DNA of 64,000 bases from Motacilla alba alba (GCF_015832195.1 NC_052018.1:57659666-57723665); one strand, 5' to 3'. Counted from the first letter of the stretch, positions 11,401 to 26,800 are shown. The notes: a model not told the origin generated them from the letters alone. Translations and numbers: made by a program.

Positions 11401-14400
11401 AGACATTTATAAGTTGCCAATATAGTATGTGAACTCCTGAATAGCATCACAAGATGACTATTTCAGTGCAACACAGAATTCCTCAGCTTTATTTGCATCT
11501 TCTTTTTTTGGCACATTTCCAACAAATGCATGGCACTTAGGTATGTAATTCATGAAATTTATGTCCTCACTGTATTTTTGTAGAGTCTATTTTCTCCTTG
11601 CCTATTATTAGTGAATAAACAAATTTTGCTTTCTTAAACAAGATCTCCTACAGTACAATTCTAAGATCATTTCTGTTGATGAAATCTCCCCCGGTGATTG
11701 GCAGACTATACTAGAAACCACTCATCAATACTGTCCCTTTGTTAAATGTCTTTGAATTTCAATACAGGTGCTTTATGGAGACTGCTTCAATGGCATCTGG
11801 CATTTTCATTTCTAAAAAATTTGAATGCTATAATATGTATAACATTAATTCTAAATGATATAGCACTTACAGAATTTAATTAAAATGTTACCCGAGAGCT
11901 TATAATTCTGTGCACTATAATTTTGTTTTTACAATCTTTCTTAATTGAGAAGTCCATTAGGTGAGTATATTTTTAATCCCTCTACATTTTCATATTGTTG
12001 TTTTTCTGAATTTGTTCTGAATGTCAGAATAGGTATAGAAACCATCCACCAGGTGGTTACTTTATACAAAGATAGATTTTTTAAAAATCTTGAGGTTTGG
12101 AAAAAAGTGTGGTCCACTTCACTCCTTATCACCCTTCTTCTAAATGACATAACTACCATGAATTACATTTTCTTGCAATTTCAAATTATGATTTCCCCCT
12201 GGCCATAATGACTGGAAATTTTTGTTGGTTTATTGGCTTTTTTTATTCAGTTGGTTGGATGTAGGGTTTTCTGGCAGGTTGAACTTTGAGTGCTAGAGTA
12301 GAGATGGCAGAGTGTCTACCATTCCACAGAAACTGGCTCAGCATGTGTGGGAGATCTTAGGGCTCATGTCCTCATTGCATGTTCTCTCTTCTGAATTCTT
12401 GTATATTTTTCACTGCAATCTATTTTTCATTGGCTTTTCTCTCATTAATACCATAAAAAGGTCAAACTGAACTTTTCATCTCATCCTTATTTAGTTTTGG
12501 TTTTCTGTTTGTTTTTTGGTTTTCTTTGTGAAGTCAAAATTAGGCAAAAAAGAATTTGTCTATCCTTAACTGAAAACCTCTTTTTAAAATCTACACTACT
12601 AGCACTGGAATGGAAAAATAGGTTGGAGAGAGTTTTAATCCTTAAAATGCATTATCACGTAAAACAAGGACAGTAAAATGTGGAAATAAACAGAAAAGCA
12701 AGAGGAGTTTCTTGTCAATAGTTTTTGGTGACTGGAAAATTGTCAGAGCCCAGAAAGTCCATAAAGACTTCATTGTGTCTTTCAATCAAGTTTTAGAGCC
12801 AGATAGTTACAAGGCAAATTCATTCTCAATATACAGCCTCTGGAACGATGACCGTAGCATTCAATTAATCCGATGTGACCAAAATGTCAAGATCCTCATA
12901 AAGAAATCTTTCACTCATCTGGGTTTTTATATCAAGAGATTTTTTTTTTTTTTAGTCTGATAAATATAGGGCATGGAAGGAATTGACTTATTAATAGTTT
13001 CTTATTTCACAGTGATAGTGCTTGCCATCCCTCCCATACAGCTGCAGAGCTCCTTAGATAGGAAAGACATAGACTGAGTAATAGTAATTCCTACTAAAAA
13101 GGAGAAAACACAAAAGGGTTGGATTCAAAACAAAATCCTAATGCAGCTCTGCTGCCCTGCACTCTCTATGTAATATTTTACCATTACTTCTTTTAAATGT
13201 AGTGTTGAAACCCATTCAAGCTCAGATGTTACTGGAAACTCATAAAACCACCAGTTTAAGCAATCCCATGCTGGTTGAGCGTCCCATTAGCATGTCTCGG
13301 ATAATGGCCAGCACCAACTGCTCAGGGAAAAGAGCTTAAAAAACACAACAATGATCCATTCCTCCTTCCTTTCTTCTAGTGATCAGTGCTGCAGGCATTT
13401 CCTCCTCTTGATATCACATTAGGGCCATTGTTTAGTTATCCTTGATGGACCTTTCTCCAACTGACTTGCCTAATGCCATTTTCAACCTGCTAATATTTTT
13501 CACATCCAAACTTAATTTAGAAGTGAGTCATACAGCTCAATATCTTGTTGTGTGGAAAATTGTTCCCTTTGGTTTTAACTGTTTTTAAACCTGTAGTTGG
13601 ATAAATTATTTTGTTTATATGGCAAGGAATAATGAACAATTGTTCCTTATTCATCTTCTCTGTCCTAGTTATGATTTTATAAACCTCCTCTCCCCACACA
13701 CACAAGCCACCCTGAGCTAAAGAAAGATGGCCTGCTTTGCTTGAGCCATACTTACAGCCAACCTTGTACCATTCAGAGTACTCCAAATTCTAGTGTATCC
13801 TTTCAGAGGGAGCATCATCAGAGTTATACCAACACACTTGCCACATGTAAAAAATATGCAACAATGGAAGTACTCCAGGACATAAAATAATAGGATTTGT
13901 GGTTTGTCTATAGATTTAATGAGTAACTGGTTTGGGAGTTTGGTTGGTTTTATCTTGAATAGAAGGATGATTTTTTTCATCTCTCTTTCTAAATGAGTTC
14001 AAGCTGTTTTGCATTTGGACTAAGCAAGCTAGAACTTGCTCCAGAATAGGAATGTTCACTCATAGAGGCAATCTGAAGCAGCTATCCATTTAAAAAGTCT
14101 CTCTATCCTGTTATACATCAATTTTCATTCATCAACAAACCCTCAGTTCTCAGAGCTTTCTGCATTTCTTTCACAGAAGCACTGTGTGGATTAATTAATG
14201 CACACTGTTGGTTAAAAATAATTAGTGACAAAATTTAATTACCTTCAACACCAGTTGACTCTTATCCACACATATGAAAACAATAATTTCCCATTCCATT
14301 GGGATACATTTCTCATATGGGCCACACATGTTTCATAAATTGAAATGTGTTGGTGGTTCTCCTTATTTTGGGAAATTTGTGTGGTCTGCAAAACACAGAG

Positions 14401-17400
14401 AGAAGCAAGAGTTCAAAAGGCTTCAGTAGAATATGGTCTGCTCTAGCACAGTAGATACACAGGTCAATAAACATCCAAGTAGTGCACCTAAGTTGATACT
14501 AACTACTGTGTGTGCTATTTAGACAGAACTGAGAGATGAACAGTCGCACTGTGTTGAAGCATGAATATTGCCCACAGTTTTAACTCAGAAGACAATTATT
14601 GTCCATTCAGTCCTGAACAAATCTGTAATGAAACCATTAAATGGCAAATCCCACAGGTATTTTTAGCAATCGGTATTTATGAGAAAACTATATCGTTGGA
14701 ATCAAAATTGTCATTGAAACAAACTTTTTCTTAAGCCCAAGGTCTAGTATGCACTTCAGGTTAATTTGAATGAGTTTTTTATGCTTTTTATGATGGAGTT
14801 GTCTCTTGAACAATAACAGTTAAAGTCTCTACAATATAAGACAGTGGAACTCTTACTAGGTTCAAGGCATTGAGAAGACAGGAGAGATCTAAATGACGGT
14901 GATCCAGGACCACCTCAAGGGACCTGGATTTGAGTTCTGATATTGCTGATGACCTGTATTATATGATTTGTATTATATGGTAATTTTTCACTTCTGATTT
15001 TATCTGACTTGCTCAGCTGTAATGTATTTGCAGAAGACAATTTTTGCTACGCATTTGTAGTCAAACAGAATGCAGTCCTCCTTCTCTCTTGGATGTTTGC
15101 TAGTCAGATTCCCTGATGCAAACATAATAATACAGGGATTTCCTAAACTATCCTGCATAATATCTTTATGCATTTTGTAATTTCATTAAATTAGTAAGAA
15201 TTAGTTAGCTGAATCAGCAGGAAGTATCTTCATAGCAGAGGAGGTGAGTCCTTACTCTTTGAGTCTTGTCGTATTGTTACTTACTGAGCAGTGGTTCCTT
15301 GCACAGCTGCACAACCTGACTCACAGATTCCAAGATACAAGAGTCTTGTTCTTGCCCATGCACATGCCATCCTGTCCATTCCTATTGATTCATTTCCAGA
15401 CTGAGAGCAGTGTAAGTGACTGGCCCAGCAGGATAAATTGCTCAGCAGAAGAGCTGGGCAGTCTTCTACTAGGTTAGGGCAGCATCCAGAAGAGTCCAGA
15501 TATCACGTGTGGTGTAGGAGCGGGGCAGTGCAGAACAGAGGCCAAGCAAGGGTCACACTTCCTCTTTGTTGGCCACCATAGGGCACCAGGTTTGCTCAGT
15601 TGTCCATGGAGCTGCAGCTTAATAAACTATTAAATTGTCTCTAGTTGTGTATTGGAGGCCTAGAAGATTCTACAACTCTAGGCTGGCCCAATTTCTTTCT
15701 GAATTCATGCAGTATGACCACTTACTTCATTTACCAGAGGCTTTAATTCAATAATGCTGTGTCCCCAATATATCTTTGTTAACAATGACACACATTAGTA
15801 AACATACTTCACTGTTGGAGCGATGACTGTCTTCTGTGGGGAGGGAGCAGTCTGTTTTGGCATTCTAGGAAACTGTTTTCATTTTATCAACAGACTTTGT
15901 TTTGCATAGCTGCATAACATGAGACAAAGTTGAACTTATGGTCAGGTTTAAGGTTACTACTGAGGATTTCAACTTTTCAACTACAGGGGAAAAGGTCTTA
16001 CATTTTTTTCATCACAATCTCTGTTGAAAATGTTTAAATTTGCCTAGAAATAATACTGTTTTCTAACCCAGTAAAATCTTCCAACAAATACAAAGAGCTG
16101 CCCGGAGTTCTGACACCATGCAGATCTGTTTTGTTGTTTGTTTATCTTGGTAAACTAGGAGTTTTGTTACAATAGGATGCATATTTTGGCTTTTGAAATG
16201 CAGCAAGGAGCACAGGAAATTATATGTGCTGACAAATGGATTCTGAACTTTTGTTAGGAGGAAACAATTTCAGAGCCTCCACTAGGAAAACTCCACCCAT
16301 CTTGTTATATGGCGTTTTAACCACTAGCTGTTTAATGACTTATATGTTATGAAGGACATGCAAGTTTTCTCTTAGAATAGATTCTTATGCTCAACCCTGC
16401 TTGTACACAACATTTCATGGATTTCACTAAACAAAAATCACTTTGGTAAATGTTTCAGAAAAAAAATACCTACTGTATTTAACTTCACTGTTGAGTTCTG
16501 TGTTCTTTCAACATAAAAAACTCTTCTCCCACTATGTAACAGAAACGCTGCTATTAACTGAATCTTCAAAGCGATGATGATGATTTCCATAATATATAGC
16601 ATGCGTGTCTCTCCCTGTAGCATCTTGTAATAAGGAAGGGTCTTTCTCAAAGAGGCTTAACATATGTTCTTACTATCTGTTTTCCTTGAAGTAATTTAAT
16701 GACAAAGGGCAAGGCACTGCCAAGCACAGTGGAACAGAAGATTGGCTCTTGCGGGTGAGGGACGGTCAGGAAGGTCAGTGTCTCAGGGCTGGGATTTCCC
16801 ATCCATGCTGCTTGCACTTGGCTGGGCCACTGACCATTGTTTCAAGTGATATGCTGTGCTGGCTCCCACGCAAGGTAATTTTTTTCTGTGTCACATTTAC
16901 TGAACCAGCTCTTCTCACAATATCTGGGATAACTGCTCATTGTGGCTTCTGTGAATACAGGGGAAATTCCTGGCATATTCCAGGACCAAGATATTTGAAG
17001 GCCCCTCAGTGACTGAAAATGGGACTGAACCTTTCTTGAAGGTACATGAACTGTGAATCTGAGAGTAAAATTTACTTTCCACTGTGGGAAAAAATAGTGC
17101 TATCTTGGCTTTCTGCATGATCTTTTTTTTAGGGCAATGTCTATCACACACATTTTTGTCACTATACAGTGAAAGTATCAAGTGATAGTGTCTGTCTGAC
17201 ATGGAGCTGTTGTTCCTTCAGGTTTTCCTTATTCTGGAGTTCCTGATTTATTAAGGAAGCTGTACCAATCAGGGCACCCCTTCTAATGTTAGACTGTGAA
17301 AAAGAAAGAAAGAGGAATGCATCAAGGGTTTTGGGACTGAGGCTTCTAGGGAAGAAGTATTAACTGCATTTAGCCGATCTCCTTCTATTATGACATTGAC

Positions 17401-20400
17401 TTTGTCTCTTTGACTTTGGTATATTCTTTGCTATACGCCCAGGAGAGAAATCTGTATGACAAAAATGAAGAAAACAATAGAATATGGATAAACTATCTAA
17501 AACTTTTGGCTTTAGAACATCATGGCTTATTTCATCTCCCCTCTTACTATCTGCTCTCTCTCTCCCCTCACATGTCAGATGAACTCTCAGGGTCACATAT
17601 GTAATCTGGTTTTGGGATGTTAATCTCCTAGGACAAGGAGGTCAAATATATAAACTATAATACACTGATCAATATAATGGTTGGCTAGTGAAGGTCAATT
17701 AATTAATAAAAATTATTAAAACTAGAATCACTCTTTTTATTGTAAGAATGACGCTTCCATGGAACATAGACGTGTCCTTATATAAAGGTGGGGCTGCCTC
17801 TTGACTTGTTTCCTACTTCCAGATTTCCTTTTTAACCGTGGCAGGAAGACTGGGATTGTGACAATAGGAAGGGGAAACACAGAAGAACAGTTAGTAGCAG
17901 TGAGTTTTCTCATGTTTAGAAATAGCCTCTGTGTGCAAAAACAATTGTCAGCAGCTTTCAGCAATTTCAGTGATGGGTTTTTTTTTTCTCAGACCTGACC
18001 ACCCCGTGTTCATCAGTCTTTTCACATCCATCAGTCATGAGTCTGAGTCTCTCAATATCCCCATGTTGAGCTGTCATTAATCAATCTGTACTTTGGAAAC
18101 TGCTTCTGAGACTGCTTATGGCACAACTTAGGCAGCAGGGACCAGCTCTATTTCAGGTTATTATAAGCATAGTAAAGCTTTTCACTGTCCTGCATAAGAG
18201 GAAGGATAGAAATGTAAGTTGTCCCAGACCATTGGGAGAACCAATGGCAAGCTGCTGTCAGCCATTCGAGAGAAAAAAGGAACAGAGGGTCAAGTCTGAT
18301 GTACACTCACTAGGAGTGGTGTGTACACTCTTACCTGGTATCTGAAGTCAGATGCAACTTTTTAATTATTTTCATGCCTTTTAACATCAGTATAAGCTAC
18401 TATGCAAGCTCACCAGTGGGGAACAGCATCTTTCTGGTGTGAAAACACATAGCTAAGATTTGAGACCAGTGCTCAAATTCCAGCCTCATTACTCCATGAA
18501 ATTCTAAGTTACAATTTTCTGTCATGTCTTCTATGGGTGGTGAAAGCTGAACAGCAGTGAAGACTCAAACCATTGTGTGACATAGCGAACCATGCTACTC
18601 CAGGATAAAGTCAAACAATGGAAGAGTAAACACATCCAAATCCCATCTGTGTTACAGTGTCCACCAGTGGGACTGCAACTGCACCATGGGATCCTGAATT
18701 GCAAGTCCTTTTATTTGAGGGCAAGGGACACACATCCTAAATATTAGTATAATTTTATCACTTCATTTATTATATTAGTCCAAAATGCTGTAGTGAGTGT
18801 CTAGATCAGTTATACTTTTTCATAACTGCCATCTTTTATAGGCTAGTGCTAAAAAATCTAGTACTTTGGTTTATCATTCACATCAGAATGACCTACACAC
18901 TTCTCAATTTGGGTGCATAAATGTAACTGTGTCTGTTCATATTTTTTTATGTTTCTTTGCAGAAGAATGGTTCTACTCTACACAGTTCTGTCCTCCATGA
19001 GGAACCACCAAGGATTATGTTGTGGTTATTATGTATGGAAATGGAAGAAAACAACAGTTTCTTTCACACTCAAATGGAAAGTAGAGGTGAAAGAAAAGGT
19101 TTAGTTGCAGTAACCTTTGCTGCTTCAGCTGTTTGCACTAATGGGGGTAAGATGCTTGAGTGCAACTGCTTTTGCTTTTGAACAGAGTGCCCCATCCTGT
19201 CTCCCTTTGGTGCTGGGGACTGGGTGGAAGGTTTGCTTTGTCTGCAGGGAATCTGTCTGCTTTCACCTGTAATCAAAAGACTGATGTACCACACCCAGGC
19301 CCTTATGAGAGCTGTCTTCCTTCAGTGCAGCAGACCCCAGGAAGGTGTGGATGGAGTTCCTGAGTGTCAGATAGGAGAGAGGTGAGAGAGGTTATACCTA
19401 AACTAACCTGGTCTGTTACAAATTTTTGGGCATGCTCTAACTTTGATTAATGAACTGTTCTGCCCCAAATATTTCTTGGATGTCTACATTACCATTTTCA
19501 ATTGTGCTAACTCAAACAAACCAGCAATCAATTGACTAGAATTACAAAACTCTAGGCTAAACAAAGCCATAGTGAAGAAACTGGCTTGCAGCCCAGTATC
19601 TGCTGATGATGGGATATGAAACAGCCTATTGATTCTGCAGCTCTTGAATTCTTGTACAAGAGTAGAAACAATGCTATTTGCCTTTTCAATAGGGAGAGAA
19701 AAAAATCCCATTTTATTCAATACTTCCACTTAGAAAAGGCAAACTACATTACTGAGCCAATTTTTAGAAGGTTGTGTAGAAAGAAGTACTTCCAGCACAT
19801 TAAGAAAACTTCAGCTTAAACTTATACAAACTCTAGAAGAAAGGCAAGAACACTAAATTTTAAAATAGATTTATATGCCCACCTGTCAAAAATGCTGTGT
19901 AAACTTTTTGAGGTATTTTAATCTTTCATCAAGAATGCAATTTGAGAAGACAAAACAGCTCTTTCAAGTTTTTGTGCTGGTGACTGTCAAGTTTATTGCT
20001 AATACTATGATATTTAGTGCTTTTCATCTGGCTTCAGATGACAGAACCCTAAAACGTATGAAGATCTCAGCTTCTAGTATTCATGCTTTGGGGGAAAATC
20101 TTGGAAACTTGAAACTAACACACACAAATGGTTTAAATAAGAGGACAAGCAACAACAACTGAAAACATCACTTTCCTAAACCTCTTCTTTTTAATTAATT
20201 CTCTGCTCTGGAGAAGCAATTTTGTAGTTTTTCAATAGGCAAGGGTTGCCAATACAACAAGCATGCCGTAATTGTAAAAGCAATAACCAGTCCAGCTGCA
20301 TTCCCTGTGCAGAAACTGAGAGGGACAACAAGCCATAAATAGTGGTGTCACCACCACTCTTTGCCTCAGTTAAGGAGTATTATTATTCTAAACACAAAAC

Positions 20401-20663
20401 AAACTATTGCTTGGGCTCCAACTGAAAGCTTCAAAGCCTCATAAATCTGCCAGGTCAAAGCCAATTTTCATTGGAATTTTGGAAGGGAACTTCTTGAGAG
20501 AAATAACCAGTGCTAATTTTAATTTCCTTTCACTACTTGTTTTAACAGCCTTGTCCAAACCCAAAGTGTTCTTCAAATGGAAGAATACAAATTTTCCTCT
20601 GATTTTCCTCATTCTATGTATGCCTATAGTTCAGCACTAGTCTACTACACCAAACAGAAGCAG
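8473..20663. other. Long non-coding stretch, no gene seen
   Basis: About 12 kb of AT-rich DNA without a recognisable coding region, RNA gene or transposon. Open frames are under 100 codons and carry no known motifs. Homeodomain-type TAATTA/ATTAAT words cluster near 14190-14245, which is compatible with a conserved enhancer, but the words are common in AT-rich DNA. A 19-bp near-palindrome at 9572-9590 is listed separately. Confidence 0.55.
9572..9590. repeat. Near-perfect 19-bp palindrome
   Basis: TCCTTCCTT and AAGGAAGGA are exact 9-base inverted arms around a single central G. The arms contain two divergently arranged GGAA cores, the minimal ETS-family recognition word. This could be coincidence or a paired ETS-type site. 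Confidence 0.6.
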
Positions 20664-20844
20664 AACATATAATACATATATATATATATATACAATGAGT
20701 ATATATTTTCCTTTAACCTCAAGCTGCTGATTGTATATAAATATTTATATATTATATACAATATATTATTTATATAATATTACATATTTTATATTATAAA
20801 TATATTAAATGAGTATACATTTTCCTTTAACCTGAAGCTGCTGA
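20664..20844. repeat. AT-rich satellite-like locus flanked by 37-bp direct repeat
   Basis: A (TA)n run near 20671-20692 leads into a 37-bp sequence at 20694-20730. The same sequence returns at 20808-20844 with two mismatches (both start AATGAGTATA and end AAGCTGCTGA). Between the copies lies almost pure A/T DNA, including the perfect 18-bp palindrome TATATAAATATTTATATA at 20734-20751. The structure suggests a local duplication with expansion of the AT-rich part. Confidence 0.85.
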
Positions 20845-23800
20845 GAACTGTCTTTAGGCAGAGATTGATGTGATGAGTGACTGCATGTTAATTACTAATG
20901 GGCTTTAGGTAGAATATTGCTGCCTAAGCTGTTGTCTCCAAGGTCCCAGTCAAGGCAGGTGCTTTTCCTTTAGTGTAAACCTTTTTTAGGTTTGTTCAAC
21001 AACAGTCTGGAAGCTGCTGCCAATGAGGAGAGTTGCTGGCTCCAAAACATGAAGAGGAAGGTTTTGATTTTTTTTTTCTTTTTAATAAAAAGGAAAAATC
21101 TTTCCATTAGAGCTCAGCAGACATCTGAGGCAATTTTCAGAAAAATCTACTCAAAAGGAAGGATGTGTGTATGTGTTCACTCTCTGATTGCCCTTCCAAG
21201 AATAATTTTTTTCCACTACTTTTTCTGCTTTGGAGTATCTTCCCAGGTGGAGAGGTCAGCCTTCCCAGCCTTCCCAAAAGGGAGGGAGGGGGGACAGGTC
21301 AGAAATGATGGTGTTTTTCCTCCCTGTTCTTAAGAAATTCTTCTTCCATCACTACCCTCCTGCTATAACACTTTATTGTCTTCATGCATTGTATTCTACA
21401 CAATAACCTGCTTGCAGCACAGTGTTTTCTAGACTCAGTATTTTATCATTACAATATATGGCGTTATATGTTTGCTAATATGCAAAAGAAACAAGATGAG
21501 CAATGTAAGATAAAATCAGAGGTCTCTTTCTTTCTAGGGATATTTATTCCATTTTCATGGTTATGAAATTGTGTTCTCCTTTTATGCAAAAAAAAATTGG
21601 CTCCAAGCATCAATGAATGCAGTGATAGAATAGATATGATAAGTCTAAGATCCCCACAAAGAACTTCAAAAATGAGAAAAGTGGCAAAAGGGTAGTTGTA
21701 GAGTGAGAGAGTTTGATTAAGATATTTGGTATTGTGAGAAAATTCTCTTTTTTCCCCACTTGCTAAATCTTTTGCCCCAGACAGGAACAACTGATTTTAA
21801 CATACATTTGGCTTAATTTTGTTGGGTTTTTTTTTTGGTGGAAGCATACAATAGGCCCACACCATACACTCAGCTGGTCAAAACCTTAGTCTTGGGCCTA
21901 AAGAAAGGCAGCATAAAAGTGTGGGGTTTTTTTCAATTAAAAGAAAGTAGTAAAAAGGACTACTTTACACAGTTCAAGTGATTAGGGTAGAACAGAAAAA
22001 TATTCTGCCTCTAACGTGTAGTTAAATAAAGATGTTTCTTTGCTTGTTAACTACAGTCAAAAGGGACCTCATTCTGGGAAACATGCTGAAAAAAGTTTTT
22101 CTTTGTATACCATGCATACCAGCTGCCTAGTAGACAAAGAAAGATTCTTTGTGACTCTCTTGTTTTTATACACAAAAGTAAAAAATAGTGTCTGCATCCA
22201 TAGGTATTGTTTTCCAGTGGAACACTTTTATGTCATAACAGTCCATAAGATTCAGAAAAATAATTGTACTATTGTTGGCCATAATAACGTGATTAAAACA
22301 GATCTTCACTCTGCAGGTCAAAACTAAATATATAGGCTTGAGAGCATTTTTAGCTTTTTGTTTCTTTATTTTTGCTTCTCTGTTTTGCCCCAGATTGACT
22401 CTGCATTTCTGAACTTCTTGCTTTACCAGGATATCTCTAAACCTCATTAACATAGGCTCTTATTAAAGGAATTCCTCCAGGAATGGCAAAATAGATAGTT
22501 ACTAACTATCAAAGCAAATTTAGGCTTCAGACACAAGTGCTTCTTGCTTTTTTTTAATGCTGTGATACAGTGCAAGCTATAGCAGTGTCTTGTAGGTGAA
22601 AAGAAATATGCAGCTGGAGGGTATCAGAGGTTTTTCCAGCAGTATCCTTGTCAATAAAACAGCCTGAAACTTTGTTTATAGCTTGGCAAAGCCATCATAG
22701 GCCGAATTAGTCACAGCAGTGAAGCTATCTGCTCACCAGTAGGGAATCTTCATATTACAAACTTTTTGCATAAACCTCATGAGGTTTAATAGGAATTACT
22801 TTATATACTAGTAAAATCTATACATTTTTTACAGACTTTAGAGCTTGTTTTTTTCTTTCCAACACTTTGCAAATCTAAGGTGAGTTCCTCTGGCTCCTAG
22901 GCTCTTCTCTCTTAGCTTTCTCCCCGATGCTGCTGCTAAATGTTCAGCGTGCACGGAGGAGTCTGGAGGCTTGGCTGCAAGGCAACAGAAGTCTGGGGCT
23001 CAGGAATACTGTTGCCTTTCACTGTCTTTCCCAGTGAACTTCCCAGAGTGACTGCTTCTCTTGTTTAGCCAGTAGTGTGGTTATGAACCCATCAAATAAT
23101 TGAGCAAGAATGCAATTCTGTGGCATAGTTTACAAATCTTTAGGAAGATTGGTATTTTCAACCTGTCTTGAAATTGTGGACCACTGTAAAGTGAATCTAA
23201 GTCCGCTGAAGGAAACTTTCTTTTCTCAATTATCTTTCCATATCTCCTAGTAGTAGACCACGTGTTCAAGACCACTGATCTAGCAAAAGAGACCTCTCTT
23301 CCAGCTGAAATTTAAGCTTCATTTACTCAAAGGTTCAGAGCACTCTCAACATCACTTAGATTGTAAATTCCCTGTTATAGGGACCTTTCCCTTCTTTTTT
23401 ACAAATGGTGCATTCAGTTCATTGGTCACTGTGCTTTGTAAGCATTATTGCAGTCTAAATAATAAATGGCAGTTTTATCTGAAGGTCCTCAAAAATATCA
23501 CTCTGTAAGAAAGTTTCTCCTCACTGGATTTGGAATATTTGGAAATCATTACTGTTACATTCTCAGAAGCAGGATGTGTTTCACGATGGTTGGTAGACTA
23601 GAGGTATGAGGTAAACATTGTCCTAGCTGACTGAGTTTTTGTGGTTGCACCCTAACTTGTACAGCTTTCATGAGAGAAGCCAAGACTGAAAGGAAACATG
23701 GGAGTTTCATGGAGCAAAATCACAGTTGTTTATTCAATTATTAGCCAGTCCTGAAGTGACTCACAACACAGCTGCTCAGATTTACAGGCAGTTAACAGAC

Positions 23801-26800
23801 TTAAGTGTTTGTTGGCTTTTTTGTTCAAAGTGGTGTAGCGGGACACTGTCCTGGGACAGATGTACCACAAAGTTAAAGGCTTGAGGAAACAGAACAGACT
23901 TTTGTGTCTTTCTTACATCAGCTGCTTTGTCAATGGCTGTGAGAAAGATAATATGAAAGTGATTTTATCTGTCATATCTTGAGATAGCAGAGTAATCCAG
24001 TAACAGTATTCAGTGAAAGCTGGGCACTATTGTCTCTGAGATGCTCTGAAAATTCTGTGATTCTCTGACCTTCTATTTCCAAACACTCCAATTTTGATGT
24101 GACTTTATTGGGTAACTCTTGCATCTGTAATAGTAATACAGTGTGCTGGCTGCTTGACTCATGGAATTTTTTCAAACAGTGATAACTGACATTCAGTCAT
24201 GTCAGAATAATTTGGAACTGTTTTGGTTACATTAACATTCAAATTTCATACTTTTTATATAGATAATTGCTTTGTGAACAGAGAGAATAATCAGTAAGCA
24301 TAGGCTGTGTCATGTCACAGAAACAAGTATTTACAAAATGCTGTGACACATTGCCTTTTCTAAATGATACTGTTTCTGATTTTAATTTGGGGTTCCTCTC
24401 CTGTACTAGACTTCTACATTAAGTAACAGAAACCAACAACACTGACCATAACACCTTAGGATTTTTGGGTTTCCTTTTTTACTTTTTCATTTTCTTCTGT
24501 TTTTCTTCTTTATTTCATTAGTTCACTGAGGTATCTCTTCTGCTCTTAATCTCCTTTGTCTAATGTTGAGGTACTATTTTTTTTCTTGCTTCTGTTTAAA
24601 GTATTTTGTGTTATATACAACCATAAAAAAATCAAAAGCATCTATCCATACTGTTGGTAGCAGGATTTGTAAAAACTGTAGGAGGTTCTCTGTCTTTGTG
24701 TCAGTGACAGATCTTCATTTTAGGCTAGCATCCTTCCTCTGGGCAGGTACTGACCGAGGTCAATGCGAGTTCCCATTTGGAGGTTAACAGCCTTCATTGT
24801 TACAAGTCCTGATAAAGCTTTAGATTTCCTTTTCCACTGCCCTGTCTGCACTCATGTACTCATGTAGATAGGTGCAGAATGAAACTACAGCGAGTTTGTT
24901 ACATCTTTGTTCTGTCTTGATAGGATCAGAAATATCACCTTCCCTTGATGAGTCTGCAGTGGCTGAAAGTGAATTTTTGAGTGTTACTCAAACTGCCTGA
25001 GGTCTGTGATGAATTATGCCTGCTGCCCATGGTCTGCTTGGCTTTTGCCACTCACAGAATTTCCTAACAGAGAGGAAAATCTTTTGCTGTGGTAGTAGGT
25101 TAGGATGCAGCTTTGATGAGGATTGGGATGGCTGAACAGTGGCCGAACAGTTATCTGATAGGTGATTTGGACTGCGAGTTGCATTAGACAGCGATACAGC
25201 AAAGGAGATTACAGTCCTCTTAGCTCCTTCTTGGAAGTTTGCCCCTTGGGATCCTCTCTGATGCATGCCCAGAGAACTGCCCTTGCAATATTCCTGCTCT
25301 GGGGTCCTCACTCTCTGATGGGCAACAAACCAGACAAATGCAAGGAAGAATCCAGGGCTAGTTGTGCTTGAGGAAAATACTGCAGGGACTGGATGGTGAT
25401 CTTGAAGAAGTTAGGGGCTGAATTTAGTTTATTGCCTAAGAAAAATAAAAGCATATTTATTACTTATTACTCAGAGGGTAGTTTAAAACAATTAGTCTAA
25501 TTATTGTGGAGCATTGTGCTTTAAAAGCTACAGCTGAAAGTAGGGAACCACAAGATTTCCATGTGAGTTTTTTTAATAACCCAGATGAGTCAGAAGAAAC
25601 CAGTGGTTTCTTACATTTGAAGGAGTTTCCTTGAAGTTGGTGTCCTGTAATCAGATGAGTTCATCTGCCATCTGAGCACCTGTATTAGCAGTGTTGAAAA
25701 GTAACTCTTAGTTGCTGCTTAAAACAAATCTAATATATTCCTTGTTTGCTCTGAAGACCTTGGACTTGATCCTGCTTTTTTGTACAGGTAGACTCACCAC
25801 AAAGCATGCAGCAAGAAAAAGCCCTTTTAAAGTGCATGGTCTTGCAGCCCCTAAACAAAACACACAAGATGAAGGCCTCCTTGTGACATCTCAATACTCT
25901 TTATGTGAATAATTAATTTAAGCCAAAATGAGGCAGCTGAATTTTGAGAAACAAGCACCGCCTCTGTGCCCAGTAAGGCTGTTTGCTGTCCAAGCAACTA
26001 AGCAAGGAAGAGGAAGTGGCTGGGATCCTGCTCCAACTTTATTTTGAGCTTTTGACTGTTCTGTCCAGAGAAAATGGGGTAAGCATCTTCCATCCTGGAG
26101 GGGTTGCGATGGTGGCTTTGCTATGAGGAGCATGGAACTAGTGGGCACTTTCTTCTAGAGCAAGATGGCTGCAGGCCAAAGTTTGAAATTAACAGCTCAG
26201 TTCCAGCCTTATAACCTAAAATACTCCAAAGAAAACTCAGCTGGGAAGAAGATGAGCCCTTATAAGACTGAAACATGGTTTTTTGTTTGCAAGGGTGTAG
26301 ATGCAAATATTTTCAGGAATAATACAGAGGAAAAACTTTCTGGAGAAGAACAGATGGGAAATGTAGAGAGCTATTATTTATCACAATGAAAAAAGCATCA
26401 TGGTGGAGGTTGTGCTTAAGACCCAAGACTTGAAAGGAATTTGAGACCTCAGCTGACAACATAATTGCACTAGCTTTTGAATTTACCAGAAGCCTATTTC
26501 ATGAAAACTGCAGCTGGTCTCTGTGCTTTTTTCTTTTGTGAAATGCAGTTGCATTTGTGGAAGATCCAAGCATGGCTTCTATGTGGAAAAGCAAATAATC
26601 TCAAAGATGTTTATTCTGCATGGAAATATTCCCAGACAAAGGAGTCAAACCCTCTCTCTAGAAAGATTAAATTCAGTCATTTCCTTCTGTACAATATTTT
26701 GCTCTTTTCTTATGTTGACAGTCTTCATACTTGTAACCACTAAAGTTTATCCTCTAACTCCCATTCTTTATGCACACTATTTGTTTCCCAAGGCAAGTGG

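Noticed and set aside
14190..14245. Cluster of TAATTA/ATTAAT words as a homeodomain enhancer
   Set aside because: Such words are frequent by chance in AT-rich DNA, and conservation cannot be judged from one sequence.
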